Source: Eucommia ulmoides (taxonomy: Eukaryota > Streptophyta > Magnoliopsida > Garryales > Eucommiaceae). Taken from it: DNA of 64,000 nt. Positions within the stretch are counted from its first letter, which is position 1. Every line of letters starts with the position of its first letter. Below the pieces are notes generated by a model that saw only the letters and a list, made by a program, of their open reading frames with translations, searched no databases and had not been told where the DNA came from. This document shows positions 1-10,758 of the stretch, in pieces. The stretch is from assembly GCA_016647705.1 (NCBI GenBank), contig CM028330.1, positions 49,726,897 to 49,790,896 of the forward strand, given 5' to 3'. The translations under genes were made by a program, and so were the position numbers.

Positions 1-1501
1 CGACATCCAGCATAAGCCCCATGTTTTGTATGAACTCATATGCCTCAACCAATCTACCAGCTCGACCCAAAAGATCAACCATACAAGCACAATGCTCTAC
101 TCCCGGCACTAATTTATAGTCCTTTTTCATGCTTTTGAAATGCTTTTTCCCTTCCTCAACAAGACCTGAATGCCTACAAGCGGTCAAAACAGCGATAAAT
201 GTGTAGCTATTTGGTCTAACCCCTTCTTCTTTCATTTTTGAGAATAGCTTAAGAGCATCTTCGCCATTTCCGTGTGAAGCAAATGCCCCTATAATTGAAG
301 TCCACGACACAACACTTCTATGAAGCAATTTATCGAAAACGGCTCTTGCCAAGTCTACGTTTCCGCATTTGGCGTACATATCAATCAATGCATTTATGAC
401 CGAAACATTTGTTTCAAAATTGTTGATTTTCACTAGCTGATGAACCCATTTTCCGGTGTTTAATGTCCCCAAACTAGCACAAGCGGAAATTATGCTCACC
501 ATCGTGATGTAATCGAACTCTATATTTTCGTTTAGCATCCTACAAAATAGCTTAATCGCATATCCACTCGCATTGTTTTGTTCATAGGCAGCAATCATGG
601 CATTCCACGACACAAGGGTTCGAATTTCCATCTGATCAAACAAATATCGAGCTATATCGACTTTTCCACATTTGCCATACAATGCAATCAAAGCATTAAC
701 CATAGAAATATCCGATTCGACCCCCAATTTAACGCCATAGCAATGAACCAACATTCCCAATTTAAAAAAATCAAGGCAGGAACAAGCAGGAAGAACACTC
801 ACGAGTGCAATTGCATTGGGCCGAGTCCCGGAAGCTAACATTTCGCGAAACAAGCCCAACCCTTTCTCAAAAAGCCCGTTTTGAACGTACCCAGAAATCA
901 TTGCAGTCCAAGAGACTATATTCCTCAAAGTCATTTCGTTGAAAACTAGTTCAGAAATTGCAGTCTCCCCCATCTGCGAGTACATTGTGACTAAAGAACT
1001 CTGTACAAACACATCCGGACCAAACCCATGTTTAATGATATTACAGTGCACTTCTTTCCCTTCCCACAACGCCGAAATCACAGCACAGGACCTAACCACA
1101 AAGGGAAAAGTATATTTATCTGGTAATAATCCACTCTGATACATAGTTTTATACAGAGTTATGGCTTCTCGGCAAGGACCCAGATCAGCATATCCCCGAA
1201 TCAGGGTGTTCCAGAGGAAAACATCTCTCTCGGGCAATCTGTCGAACACTTCACGGGCATAGCTCATCGTGGGGGATAAAGACCTAGCCAGAGTGATGAG
1301 CTTTGTGGATAGGAAGAGGTTTTGGTGGAGGCCATGGGTGAGGATGAGAGCGTGGATGCGTTCGAGTTCGGAGACAGAGTTACAAGAGTTCAAAAGGTAG
1401 TTGAAAGGGAGGGAGTGGCAGTTGGTACGGAAGTGAGAAGGGAGGGGCGGCAGAAGGATTTCGAGTTTGGCGAGGAGTGTACGGACAAAATAAGCCAACA
1501 T
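1..1501 (-). CDS. PLS-class pentatricopeptide repeat (PPR) protein, partial (3' end beyond window)
   Basis: One open frame runs without a stop from the ATG at 1501-1499 to the window edge (about 500 codons). An in-frame TAA lies a short way upstream and no ATG lies between, so this start is chosen. PPR proteins of this class bind organellar RNA and act in editing, splicing or stability in mitochondria or plastids. The sequence shows regularly spaced repeats: VFLWNTLIRGY (about residue 93), IVSWTAMISGY (193), LVSWNAMIAAY (294) and VVSWTSIIGAF (395). The spacing of about 100 residues is that of P-L-S triplets. LIDMYAKCGNVDLARAVFD and VEHCACMVDLLGRAGRLVEA are classic PLS-family segments, the latter usually close to the E domain. 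The hydrophobic N-terminus could be an organelle-targeting peptide (inferred). No intron is needed, as is usual for the family. The E/E+/DYW tail, which would decide an editing role, is off the window. Confidence 0.95.
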   Translation of the reverse strand, partial: MLAYFVRTLLAKLEILLPPLPSHFRTNCHSLPFNYLLNSCNSVSELERIHALILTHGLHQNLFLSTKLITLARSLSPTMSYAREVFDRLPERDVFLWNTLIRGYADLGPCREAITLYKTMYQSGLLPDKYTFPFVVRSCAVISALWEGKEVHCNIIKHGFGPDVFVQSSLVTMYSQMGETAISELVFNEMTLRNIVSWTAMISGYVQNGLFEKGLGLFREMLASGTRPNAIALVSVLPACSCLDFFKLGMLVHCYGVKLGVESDISMVNALIALYGKCGKVDIARYLFDQMEIRTLVSWNAMIAAYEQNNASGYAIKLFCRMLNENIEFDYITMVSIISACASLGTLNTGKWVHQLVKINNFETNVSVINALIDMYAKCGNVDLARAVFDKLLHRSVVSWTSIIGAFASHGNGEDALKLFSKMKEEGVRPNSYTFIAVLTACRHSGLVEEGKKHFKSMKKDYKLVPGVEHCACMVDLLGRAGRLVEAYEFIQNMGLMLDV

Positions 1502-2929
1502 GAATTGGACATCACTTCGTTTGGATAACTTCTCGCGACTTTCTTCAATTTCTTAGCTTGGGCATTGGGGCTAATTCTTCCCAACTCAATCGCAATTTAT
1601 CAGAGAGTTCATCTCACATAATTTAATAATCTCCCATAACGATTTACTCTTACGCCTATATTGGGTTTTATATGCTGGAATATATTAAAATTGAATAAAA
1701 CGAGAATAGAATTTGAACTATTATAATCATTCTAATAATAGAATGATGAATACTATTTCTATATTTAGTGACAAAAAAGATTAGATATGGTATTAGAATG
1801 TCCATTCTCATTATGATATTTGATTAGTGTTAGGAATAAATAAAGAATGAAATAAATTAGGAATCAAATAGATTTGTATAATAAAATCTCTACTGAAAAA
1901 CGTATATTTTTTTTAAAATAAAAAATATTGGAACATAAACAAAATAAAATTATAAATAAGAGATATATGTATGCATATGTGTGTATATATATATATATAT
2001 ATAAGAGAGAGAGAAGAAGAATGAGAGAGGAGGTGGTGGACATGGGATGGGGGGCTGGTCGGGGGCGGTGGTGTTATTGGCGACGGTCGGGGTGGTGGAA
2101 CTCGAGAGAGAGAGAGTCTCGCCGGAAAATAGGGAAGACGGAGGGAGGAAAGTGTAAAAACAAAAACAAAAAATATTGAGGGATATATTTGTTAGAAATT
2201 CAAGGTTAAAATAATATTTAAATTAAATTTTCAAAGAGTAAAATGGTAATTTAATTTTAATTAAATTTCATTCTTATTCCAATATTTGGTTAGTGTTTGG
2301 TGATTTTTTTGGGCAATGAATGATTAAAATTTAATCCCATGTAATTAATATTAAGTTTATCTTGAAATGAGTTAATTTCATGTTTTGTGGAATTAGAAAA
2401 TTCTTAATAATGAGAGTGAAATTTAATCTCATGTAATTCCTATGACCATTTTAATCCCATGCCGAATTTTGTATATTAATTTTTGTCAAAATTATATTCC
2501 TAAATAGTATCGGATTTAAGAACCAAGTTGTCGTTAAAACAATTTATGTGCAACATTCATTTGAAATTAAACCATGAAAATCTATAATTTCAGGATCCAA
2601 ACTAAAAAAATCAATCTAGTTATTAGATGAGGAATTGAACAAAAAGCACAAAATAATAATTATCTTCTCATTTTCTATAATTTGATATCCATATCCACAA
2701 TTTTTTGAATAAAAAATGACGCGACTAATTAACATCAACTAATAAGCTAACAATACCGACCATAGCCCATTCCTTAAAAATCAATACATACCTTCCTGAA
2801 ATATATGCTCATTAAGCTGCCATAACACAACAAATTAAGGAGTAGTTCAATTATTCATAATTGATGTGTTAACAACAAAGGGATTCAAATCTTATTTGAT
2901 AATTTAATTAAATCGGTGTTTAGTTGTTC
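1502..2929. other. AT-rich intergenic region with possible unclassified TIR element
   Basis: No gene seen. A (TA)n run at about 1987-2003 passes into GA-rich and then GGC/GTGG-rich DNA (2003-2150), an abrupt GC-rich core in AT-rich flanks. About 1790-1870 and 2260-2310 carry loosely inverted text (gaatgtccattct, aagaatgaaat against atttcattctta, ggttagtgttt), so a non-autonomous TIR element is possible. I could not fix its ends or a target duplication. Confidence 0.35.
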
Positions 2930-3601
2930 TTTGAATTACGATTATATTTTGAGCTTGTTTTGAAATCTATTTGAATTTTGGAAAATCGTTTTCTAAAGAA
3001 ATCTCTGTAACTTATTTATTGAGAATATTTTTCTGAGGATAAAAACGATTTGTATTATTTAGTATATGTGATTATGTGCTCCATTGTAATTAAATTCAGA
3101 TTTATATATTCACGAATATTGAATTGATTATCTGTTGAATTGTGAACATTTTTATCACCTAGCTCACGGTATAAGATTTTATCATTCTCAGTGTTGGTAG
3201 AAGTTCTTTATGAGAATATAAAAAAATATTTCTTGTATTTGTGTGAAGTTATATCTCAGACCTAAGTATAACTGGTTTGGATGAGAATGTGATTGATATA
3301 AAAGGAATTTACTTGATCGAGATTGCAAGGGGTTTGATTCTCACCTGATAAGATAATCAAAAGGGTTTTAGTATATTGAATTCCCTACGAGAGCTCAAGG
3401 GACTAGACGTAGGCAAGAGTAATTTGCCAAACTACTATCAAATTTCTAATATCACTTGTCTTTGCCCCTTATCTCTGTGTGCGCTTTGTTTAAATGCTTT
3501 CGCAATTAATTAATATTAAAATTGACTAGACTTAATTAATTTGATTAAAAAAAATTTAACCACCCAATTCACCCCCCTCTTAGGTAGATCTTTGGGCCAA
3601 C
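2930..3601 (+). repeat. R1 repeat (LTR-like), copy 4, 3' fragment
   Basis: The right end (acccaattcacccccctctt then tagatctttgggccaaca) matches the ends of the three fuller R1 copies at 23005, 39508 and 46715. The text upstream (agctcaagggactagacgtaggcaagagta) also matches copy 1 at about 22765-22795. The 5' half is missing or unrecognisable. R1 copies begin TGTTG and end near CAACA, with 5-bp duplications, as solo LTRs do. Confidence 0.7.
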
Positions 3602-3654
3602 ATAATGTATTTGTGTGAAATAAATATATTTTTTAAAATCTTAGTTAACATCCC

Positions 3655-3879
3655 TTAACACATAACTGACACGATTTTCATAGGTACATGATCTTGGTTA
3701 ACATCTAATGAAGAATTTTTCCGACCAAGCTCAAAGTTGCCACTTGTAAGGACAAACTCACATGAAGAATTATCCACATGTTGAGCACATGAGAGTAAAC
3801 CCATCAATTGGTAACTGAGGATACTGCCTGAAACCCAAGAAACTTTTAAGGACACGAAGATACAGAGAAGAAGGTGCAT
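3655..3879 (-). pseudogene. possible relic of a G-type lectin receptor-kinase N-terminus
   Basis: A 74-codon minus-strand frame begins with a hydrophobic stretch (MHLLLCIFVSLKVSWVSGS) that looks like a signal peptide. Further on it reads EFVLTSGNFELG, close to the SxDGxFELGFF motif of plant G-type (bulb) lectin S-receptor-like kinases, and later DHVPMKIVSV, which could echo the IPxKTVVWVANR motif. Nothing of the rest of the lectin or kinase is recognisable, so at most this is a short relic. It may be chance. The rest of 3602-4440 shows no gene. Confidence 0.3.
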
Positions 3880-4444
3880 CTTAACTGAGGCTAAAAACTT
3901 GGTCGCGCTATGAGTCCATCCTTGGGATTACTAAGGATGGCATTATCATACTTCCAGTTTATCCCATGTTCGGGAGTCATTTCAACTGTCTTCCACATTG
4001 AATAGACAATTACAATTCGAATATAATGGTCCTTACTCCCATATCCCACTAAATCTAGAATATTAATGTAGATTGACCAAGATTTATGAAAGACATGACA
4101 AACAAGTTTTTCATTTCCTATAAATATTACAAGGGGAGTTTAACCAGGTATGTTCACTTTCCCTAACTATCACTCTACCAAAATACTTTGAGAAAATTCC
4201 TATTGATCTTATACCAGAGTTGCAACACCATCAAGTCCACCATTGTCCATTGTTTTGTATAAACAAAAAGTTAAGGAAGATCATATTTCGTATCCCAAGT
4301 GGCCATTCTTGATGATCCATATTTTGGACACGTCAAATATATGTTGTTTATGGGAAATGACTATCTTTCTTACTCTTAAGAAATTTCATGATTACTTCGA
4401 GATCTAGAATCATGACAATTGAGCAAGAGAACGAAAGACAACCC

Positions 4445-5205
4445 ATCAAATTTTTAACATATTTTGTTAAGTTGAAAAAAAATAGTTAGCTTTTTAATTT
4501 AGGGTTCTTGGTCAATGGCTCATGATTTTCAAATTATACCCTATTAAGTCAAAAAATTTTGAGCCTTTTATACATAACCACCTAATTTTGTTCAAATATA
4601 AATATCTCTGTTTCAAATTATCAAATTTACCAAAAGAGTGTCGCAAACGCAATCCAGTCAAAATCGTAAATTGTTATTTGCAATTAAAGAAAATATAAAT
4701 AAAAGTAAAGAAAAATAACCAAGATTAGAAAGGTGCAGAACCTGTCGTGAGATTTCAAATAGGTTACTCTTAGAAAATAATTGTAGGGGCATATCCATAA
4801 ATTGTAAAGAAACTTTTGGACCTACAACCCAAAAAGTATAAAAATATGGGTCGTGGGAATTTTTTTCAAATTTGTTGGGTTGGATGGACGTTGGGCCTCA
4901 AAATTAGGTGACTATTACAAAATATCCTTTAATTTGTTATTTGCCATGAACTCCAATCTTAAACATTAAATAAAGGTATCTTCACCCTATTTAATTTTTT
5001 TAAACGAAAAATTCAATTTTAACAATTTACTTTTATAGGACAAAAGATGCTCCTCAATCATTTTTATTTTTATTTTTTAATTTTTTAAATAATAATCACT
5101 TATCTCCACAATAAATATTCACCATCATTGTCACGACCACAACAATCATCTACTATCAACACCAAACACATGCGCTATTGTCAAAATCACCATCACGACT
5201 AAACT
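4445..5205 (+). repeat. dispersed repeat A, copy 1
   Basis: Aligns by eye with 7470-8071 plus 8515-8650 over several hundred bases: shared strings include catcaaatttttaacata, gagatttcaaatagg, ctgggcctcaaaattag / ttgggcctcaaaattagg and attaaataaagntatcttcaccctatt. Both copies run into CAN-rich DNA with a matching caccaaacata/caccaaacaca segment. No coding capacity and no clear terminal repeats; class unknown. Confidence 0.7.
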
Positions 5206-5650
5206 ATTTACGTCAGATGGCCCAAACCAGGTCAAAGCATCACTATAACGGCCCAAGGTCAGTCTAACCGGAATAAAAAATATAGGGATTTCGATCCACA
5301 ATTTGCAGGTGTTGGCCTCATCGGATTTCAGGACTATGGTCAATTCAATACAAGCGTGCCTAGGACGGCCCAGGCGACAGTATTCTCGTATAGTTTCCCT
5401 TAAAACTTTACCTCAATTCGATTATTGATTCGATTGGGTGGATGAAGAGAGAAGGTAATTTTGCTCTTAGTACTTTGTACTATGTTGGGTACAGAAAATT
5501 CAGGTCTGGTGCCAAGACTAGTAGGAGAGTGAGGTGGCAGGGATATCATGTCATCATGAATCTAGTGAAAGCTTCCTGATTTTCAACCGCGGATTTTCTT
5601 ATCGGCTAGAAGTGGCGGAGTTCCATTCACATCTGGGGGTGCAAAAGCCT
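5205..5650 (+). pseudogene. pectinesterase (PME) pseudogene fragment 1
   Basis: Three reading frames together carry the C-terminal third of a plant pectinesterase (CE8), which de-esterifies cell-wall homogalacturonan. Visible are KPGQSITITAQGQ, then GISIHNLQVLASSDFR (family: NTGISIHNCRV..SDL), CLGRPRRQYSRIV (family: YLGRPWKEYSRTV), IGWMKREGNFALSTLYYVGY (family: AGWLEWxGxFALxTLYYGEY) and near the end GVPFTSGG. The N-terminal half and the catalytic aspartate region are absent. At least two frameshifts and several stops make it non-functional. The same gene family recurs in the same orientation at 6464-7158, which suggests an old local duplication. Confidence 0.85.
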
Positions 5651-6463
5651 AGGACCAGATTGTTATAGGTTAATTTGTTCTTTGTTCCTTGTCACTTATT
5701 TTTTTAAGCTTTTTTTAATCACAATTTATTATCACTAATTTTTTCTTCAATTTATCTCAATTGGAGAATAACTTTATAGCATCAATTTTTACTTTAATAT
5801 TATTTTTTGGGGTATATTTAGATTAAGATTAATTTTATGGGGAACATTTTTTTAGCTTTTTGCAAATAATGTATTAATTCCGTTTCTAAAATTGCATAAA
5901 ATGTTTTTTTTTTTTTTTTTTTTTTTGTTATAATCCCAAATTTTACAATTCGCTATTTATCAAATTCACTCGATACAATAATTTTTTGAGAATTTCATTC
6001 TGTACATCATAAAAATTACTACAATTTTAAAAAAAATAAAAATTACATTAACTTTTATGTAATACAATAATTTTGGACTTCTGAAAAAATTAGTGTAGTG
6101 TGTCGACTGGATTGGCTAAAATTTTAAGTTCGTGGTTTGTTCACCGAAAATCCCTCAAACTTTTGCGAATTTCTAATCCAAAATTTATTATAAATTTTAG
6201 ATTAATATTGTTTTAACTTTTTTTAGAATATTTTCCTAAAAAAATAGAAATTCATTAATTTTGATTTTTCTGCAACCGTTAGTAAGTGATTAGACACAAA
6301 AAAAAATATTTGAGGACTTAAACTTATGAAATTAGTAAATTCAAAGACTAAAATGCAATAATTTAAGAGGTTGAAAAGTACTAAAGTGCAATAATTTAAA
6401 AGGTTTACATGTATGAAAAAAAGCAAATAGTGCTAATTTATTACACTTTTTTTTTTTTTTTTC
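5651..6463. other. AT-rich spacer between PME relics
   Basis: Contains a poly-T run at about 5909-5926 and another at about 6449-6462, and long A/T stretches. I see no gene, no target-site duplication and no terminal repeat. It may include the decayed intron or 5' part of the second PME copy, but no motif supports this. Confidence 0.4.
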
Positions 6464-7158
6464 CAGCAGTCCAAAGAGACGGCTTCATTGCTCACGGAAT
6501 CACCTTCGTTTACTCTGTTGGATCGTCGAATGGCCAAGTGGCGGCGGTGGCGACCACCTCCGATCGCTCCATCTTCGATCACTGCTGCTTCTAGGGGTAC
6601 CATGACACCCTCTTTGTCCACTCTCAAAGCCAATTCTTCTAGAGCTGCCACATCTACGGTACTGTCGATTTCATCTTTGGAAACGCCGTCGTCGTCTTCC
6701 AGAAACGCAATATTTATGCCTGAAAAACCTGTCCACAGTTACAGATTAGTCATCACCGCCCAAAGTCAAAATGACCCAAATCAGAACACCGGGATCTCGA
6801 TCCAGAATTGTCGGGTCTTGTAGGCACTAGACCTCAAGTCGAAGAGTGGACACTGCAGGGTGTACCTCGGTCGGCAGTGGGAAGCGTACTTGAGGACAAT
6901 TTTTATGCAGATTTTCCTCGACAGAGCGGTGGCGCCGGAGGGGTGGATGGAATGGGATCATGATGAGCATAAATTGAATACTTTATTTTACGGCGAGTAC
7001 AAAAATTTTGGTCCTGGAGTAAGCTTGATAGCAGAGTGCATTGGCCGGATTATCGGGTCATGAACGAAAAGGAGGCTATGAAGTTGACCGTCCAAGACCT
7101 CATAGGAGGTCAGTCGTGGCTAACGAAAACTACCATAATGTTCACTCTGGGACTGTGA
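6464..7158 (+). pseudogene. pectinesterase (PME) pseudogene fragment 2
   Basis: Carries most of the pectinesterase domain. In order: AVQRDGFIAHGITF, the SDRSIFDHCCF region, GYHDTLFVHSQSQFF (family GYQDTLYVHSxRQFY), CHIYGTVDFIFGNAVVVFQ (with the catalytic Asp of VDFIFGNA), ITAQSQNDPNQNTGISIQNC, YLGRQWEAYLRT, GWMEWDHD, LFYGEYKNFGPG and a normal end WPDYRVMNEKEAMKLTVQDL...FTLGL followed by TGA (7156-7158). Stops interrupt the frame after HCCF, after SQFF and after QNCRVL, and the frame changes near NIYA and again before WPDYRV. The pro-region and first exon are not seen. Degenerate copies of this kind are common for PME tandem families. Confidence 0.9.
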
Positions 7159-7469
7159 GTTGGTTAGAGATCGAAATCAACATCAACTCTAGTTAATTTG
7201 AAAAATGATTAGTGATTCATGAAAATTTTATATCGATTTTTTTCTTCAATGTTGTTCTTATAATCCTAAGAACAATTACACTCTTGTTATAATTTAATGT
7301 ATTTGCGAGAAAAAATAAATTTTTTCCCAAATCAATTTAAAAAAATCTCCTCCAAAAAATTTAGCATTTTCTCTCTTTATTTTATTTATTTTTATTTGAA
7401 TGTAGACAAAATAATATAAAAATAAAAATAAAGTATAATTTTGCCCATTTCATGAAAAATTATATGGAA
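7159..7469. other. AT-rich spacer, no gene seen
   Basis: Downstream of the PME relic stop. A/T runs only; no motif, repeat ends or RNA gene recognised. Confidence 0.4.
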
Positions 7470-8071
7470 ATTTTAATTTCATCAAATTTTTAACATACTG
7501 TGTCAAGTGAAGCAAAAGAAAAAAAAAAAAAAAAAATAGTCAGTTTTTTAATTTTGGGCTTCTCGGTCAATGGTTCATGATTTTAAAATTATACCCCATT
7601 AAATCAAAAAACTTTGGGCTCTTTATATCTAACTCACCCAACTTTATTCAAGCAAAAATATCCCTACAGACGCAATTTAGTCGAAGTAGTAATTGTTACT
7701 TGCGATTAACAAAACACAAGAAAACGAAAAGAAAAATGATTAAGATTAGGAAGGTGTAAAACATGCTATGAGATTTCAAATAGGCTATTGTTATTGGGGC
7801 ACATCCATCATTTGTTAGTAAATGTTTGGACCAACAATCCAAAAAGTATTAAAATATAGGTCGCGGGCCAAAACTTGAAATATGTTGGTCTGGGCGGACA
7901 CTGGGCCTCAAAATTAGGGTCTCATGACAAAATATCTTTTAATTTGTAATTTGAGATGACCCCTAAAGTCCATACATTAAATAAAGTTATCTTCACCCTA
8001 TTTTTTAAAACAAAAAATCCAATTCTGAAATTGTAATTTTTCATGACAAAAAATGTCCCTTTATTTTTTAA
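7470..8071 (+). repeat. dispersed repeat A, copy 2
   Basis: Direct-orientation partner of 4445-5205. The match is continuous to about 8060, is interrupted by the TIR element at 8072-8514, and resumes at about 8530-8650 (taccaccaaacataccctcaa, tatcacaacgaccatgacta). The interruption shows that the repeat is older than that element. Confidence 0.7.
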
Positions 8072-8366
8072 GAGTTTATATCACTTAACTCCCATCTCAT
8101 TTTGCCATAAATCAGATATCTTCCCTATCCATGACATTTGTTGATGTTCTTGATGGTATTTCTTGATGATATTTGTTGTTGTTCTTGATGATATTTAATT
8201 TTATCTCCATGACATTTCATGATGTTCAAAAGGTGAGGATTCCGACGGTGGCGGATTCCAGTAGCGGTGGTGGTAGGAGGGGAGGATGGGGATGGAATAA
8301 TGAAATTGCTTATATAATAGGGGTCAAAAGTATATTTTTGAAAAGAAAAATTTTAGTGATTTTTTT

Positions 8367-8427
<61 letters not shown>

Positions 8428-8514
8428 TCAAAGGGGTTGACTGGTATTTGTAAAATAATTGGAGAAGTGTTTGGTTTAGGTAAAAATAATATGGGAGATA
8501 AGTGATATAAACCC
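8072..8514. mobile_element. non-autonomous TIR element (MITE), possibly Mutator-like
   Basis: Left end gagtttatatcacttaactc and, on the other strand, right end gggtttatatcacttatctc form an imperfect terminal inverted repeat of more than 30 bp. It interrupts repeat A copy 2. Flanking attttttaa and atttttttt could be a decayed 9-bp duplication. The interior holds a short GC-rich patch (cggtggcggattcc) and a long (TA)n array at 8371-8424. Confidence 0.6.
8371..8424. repeat. (TA)n microsatellite
   Basis: About 27 uninterrupted TA units inside the TIR element at 8072-8514. Confidence 0.95.
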
Positions 8515-8529
8515 ATTTTTTTTAATTAA

Positions 8530-9780
8530 TAAACCCTAACCACTACAATAGACATTTATTATCACCGCCAAAATAACAACACAACCATTCAATATCATTA
8601 TTATTACCACCAAACATACCCTCAATTGTATCAAAATTATCACAACGACCATGACTAACGCATACCACAATCGTAGCCACAATAACCATTCACAACTACA
8701 ACAAATATTCATCATCACCACAAATTTCACTTGCCACTACAACCACTATCGATCACCATATCAAATTAATCACCACCACTACCACAACAAACATTCACTG
8801 CAACCACAGTCACTGCTACTGGTGTTGCCAAAAATTCTTTGTTACGTGTTACAGCTCCTCATGTGTCGGAAACCTCTGCAACCTGCAAAATCAGTTAGTT
8901 TTATGGGGGGACACTAGTGTGGTGTCGGCCAAAGAATCTCCGACATAAGAATAAAATTAGACTGCTCTTTGAGAGATAAAAAGATTTAGACTATATATTG
9001 AGTATTATATTGAGAGTTGTGTGTCATACATCTTTCCCCTTTGCATATATAGGTCGTACCCTTGGTAACCGTCCCTACCATATTCCTCTCCACGTTCAAT
9101 ACTTAATTGCTGTGAATGTTATCTGTGCTCCTATTATGGGATGTTAGGTTAATCACTTTTGTGCATGGGGAGAGTGATAGGTGAGGCAATGGTTACCATT
9201 GACCTACTATCCTTAGATTTGATAATCGGGCCTTCATTAGGAGGCCTTGTTTTGTACCGGATAAGCCCATGTGTGGCTGGGCTTCATTAGCAAGCCAAAT
9301 ACCTCATTTTTTTTTTTGGCTATTAGAGCAATCGACCCATGACTAATTATTGGATCACTTCTTCTGAGTCGGGTCTTACCAACAGCTCTGACCCGGTGTT
9401 TCATCATCGACTACTTTAACTTATGGGTAGAAATTTCTCCTACATCAGCTACTACCACCGCCACAACAAGCATTCATTATCACTACTGCTATCACTACAA
9501 TAAGCATTCCTGTCACAACCACTACCACAAAAAATATTCCATATTATCGCCACCACCATAATAAATATTAGTTATCATCGCCGGCATAATGAAAACAATC
9601 ATTCCTATCTTAGTCTCTACCACAACAAATATTTGCTATAATTTCCACAACTACAACAAATGTTCGCTATTACTGCCACTACCACGACAATTATTCGTTA
9701 CCACAAATTCCAACACCATAATAAACATTCCTATGACTGCCTCTAGCACAACAAATATTCATTATCACCAGAGTAAACAC
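8530..9780. repeat. degenerate CAN-rich tract (split by a solo LTR)
   Basis: 8530-8819 and 9453-9780 consist of irregular CAC/CAA/AAC/ATT triplets (caccactaccacaacaaaca, tcaccaccacaaatttcac and similar), resembling a decayed triplet or minisatellite array. Short frames in it are low-complexity and are not called as genes. A solo LTR (8820-9447) sits inside it. Confidence 0.6.
8820..9447 (+). mobile_element. solo LTR, 628 bp, probably Ty3/Gypsy
   Basis: Begins TGGTGTTGCC and ends CTACATCA (TG...CA) and is flanked by a perfect 5-bp duplication GCTAC (8815-8819 and 9448-9452). A TATA-like box gcatatatagg lies near 9044. The text around cggaaacctctgcaacctgc and tgtggtgtcggccaaag resembles LTRs that I associate with plant Gypsy (Tat-type) elements; this family call is from memory. 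No internal coding region is present. Confidence 0.8.
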
Positions 9781-9784
9781 AAAG

Positions 9785-10025
9785 TTTACTATTCAACAAC
9801 TATTCTGAAAAATATTTTACTAGATAATATAAATAGTTGTTGCACAACAATTTATATATACCAATCAATCGCAATTTACCTCTCTATTTTTCTACACAAC
9901 GAAATTAACTACCAATTCATATTCAACGTGGATTGATATGAGAACATGTATTGTTACACCTAAAAAAGAAGTTTATTGCGCAACAACTATTCATGAAATA
10001 TATTTGCTAGATTCCATAAATAGTA
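9785..10025. repeat. pair of short direct repeats
   Basis: About 9782-9842 (agtttactattcaacaacta ... actagataatataaatagtt) is repeated at about 9969-10025 (agtttattgcgcaacaacta ... gctagattccataaatagta). Origin unclear; it abuts the 3' side of the Gypsy body that follows. Confidence 0.5.
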
Positions 10026-10758
10026 GAATCAGGGAATGGACCTTTAGGTTAATGGCCAATTCGAGACCTATAATGCATGCTTCATATTCGGTGGTGTTGT
10101 TTGTGTTAGTGAACTTCCACTTGGCTGCCTCTAGGAAGAGGTGTCTCATTGGCCAGATATTAAGACAACCTCGATCCCAATTTCTTTTGAATTTCTAGCC
10201 CCATCGAAGTACATTTTCCATATATTTCCATCTTCATCACTAGTTAAAAACGTGATAGGCTTGTCGGGAAATTCAGTTTCCATCGATCCTTCATCGGCCC
10301 TTGGATTATCAGCATGTTGGTCATTAATTACTTGCCCTTTGACTGCCTTTTGAGTTACGTATATGATGTCAAACTTGGTAAGCAACATCTGCCCCTTGGA
10401 GATTTTTCCTGTGAGTACTAGCTTCTCAAATATGTACTTCAACATGTCCAACCAAGTTATTAAGTGAGTAGTGAAGCACAATAGGTAGTGGCGCAGTCTT
10501 TGAGCGATCCAGGCCAAGCGCAACAGTTTTTTATTTATTTTTTTATTTTTTATAATACTGAGTACTTTTCTTCATACAGAGTGGACATCTTATTGATGTA
10601 ATGTATGACTTGTTCTATCTTTCCTGAGCTATTATGTTGACCTAACATTGCTCCCATGGAAGCAGTATGGTGAGATACAACAACATGGGATGCCCTCACT
10701 AGGGTGGTACTATAACTAGAGAATTCATCAAGTAGGCCTTGACTTTGTCTATGGCAAT

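Noticed and set aside
1390-1584. A 64-codon minus-strand frame starting upstream of the PPR start
   Set aside because: It is out of frame with the PPR repeats and has no similarity of its own; the ATG at 1501 opens the long PPR frame.
8310-8516. Open frames with an Ile-Tyr repeat on both strands
   Set aside because: They are the (TA)n microsatellite translated.
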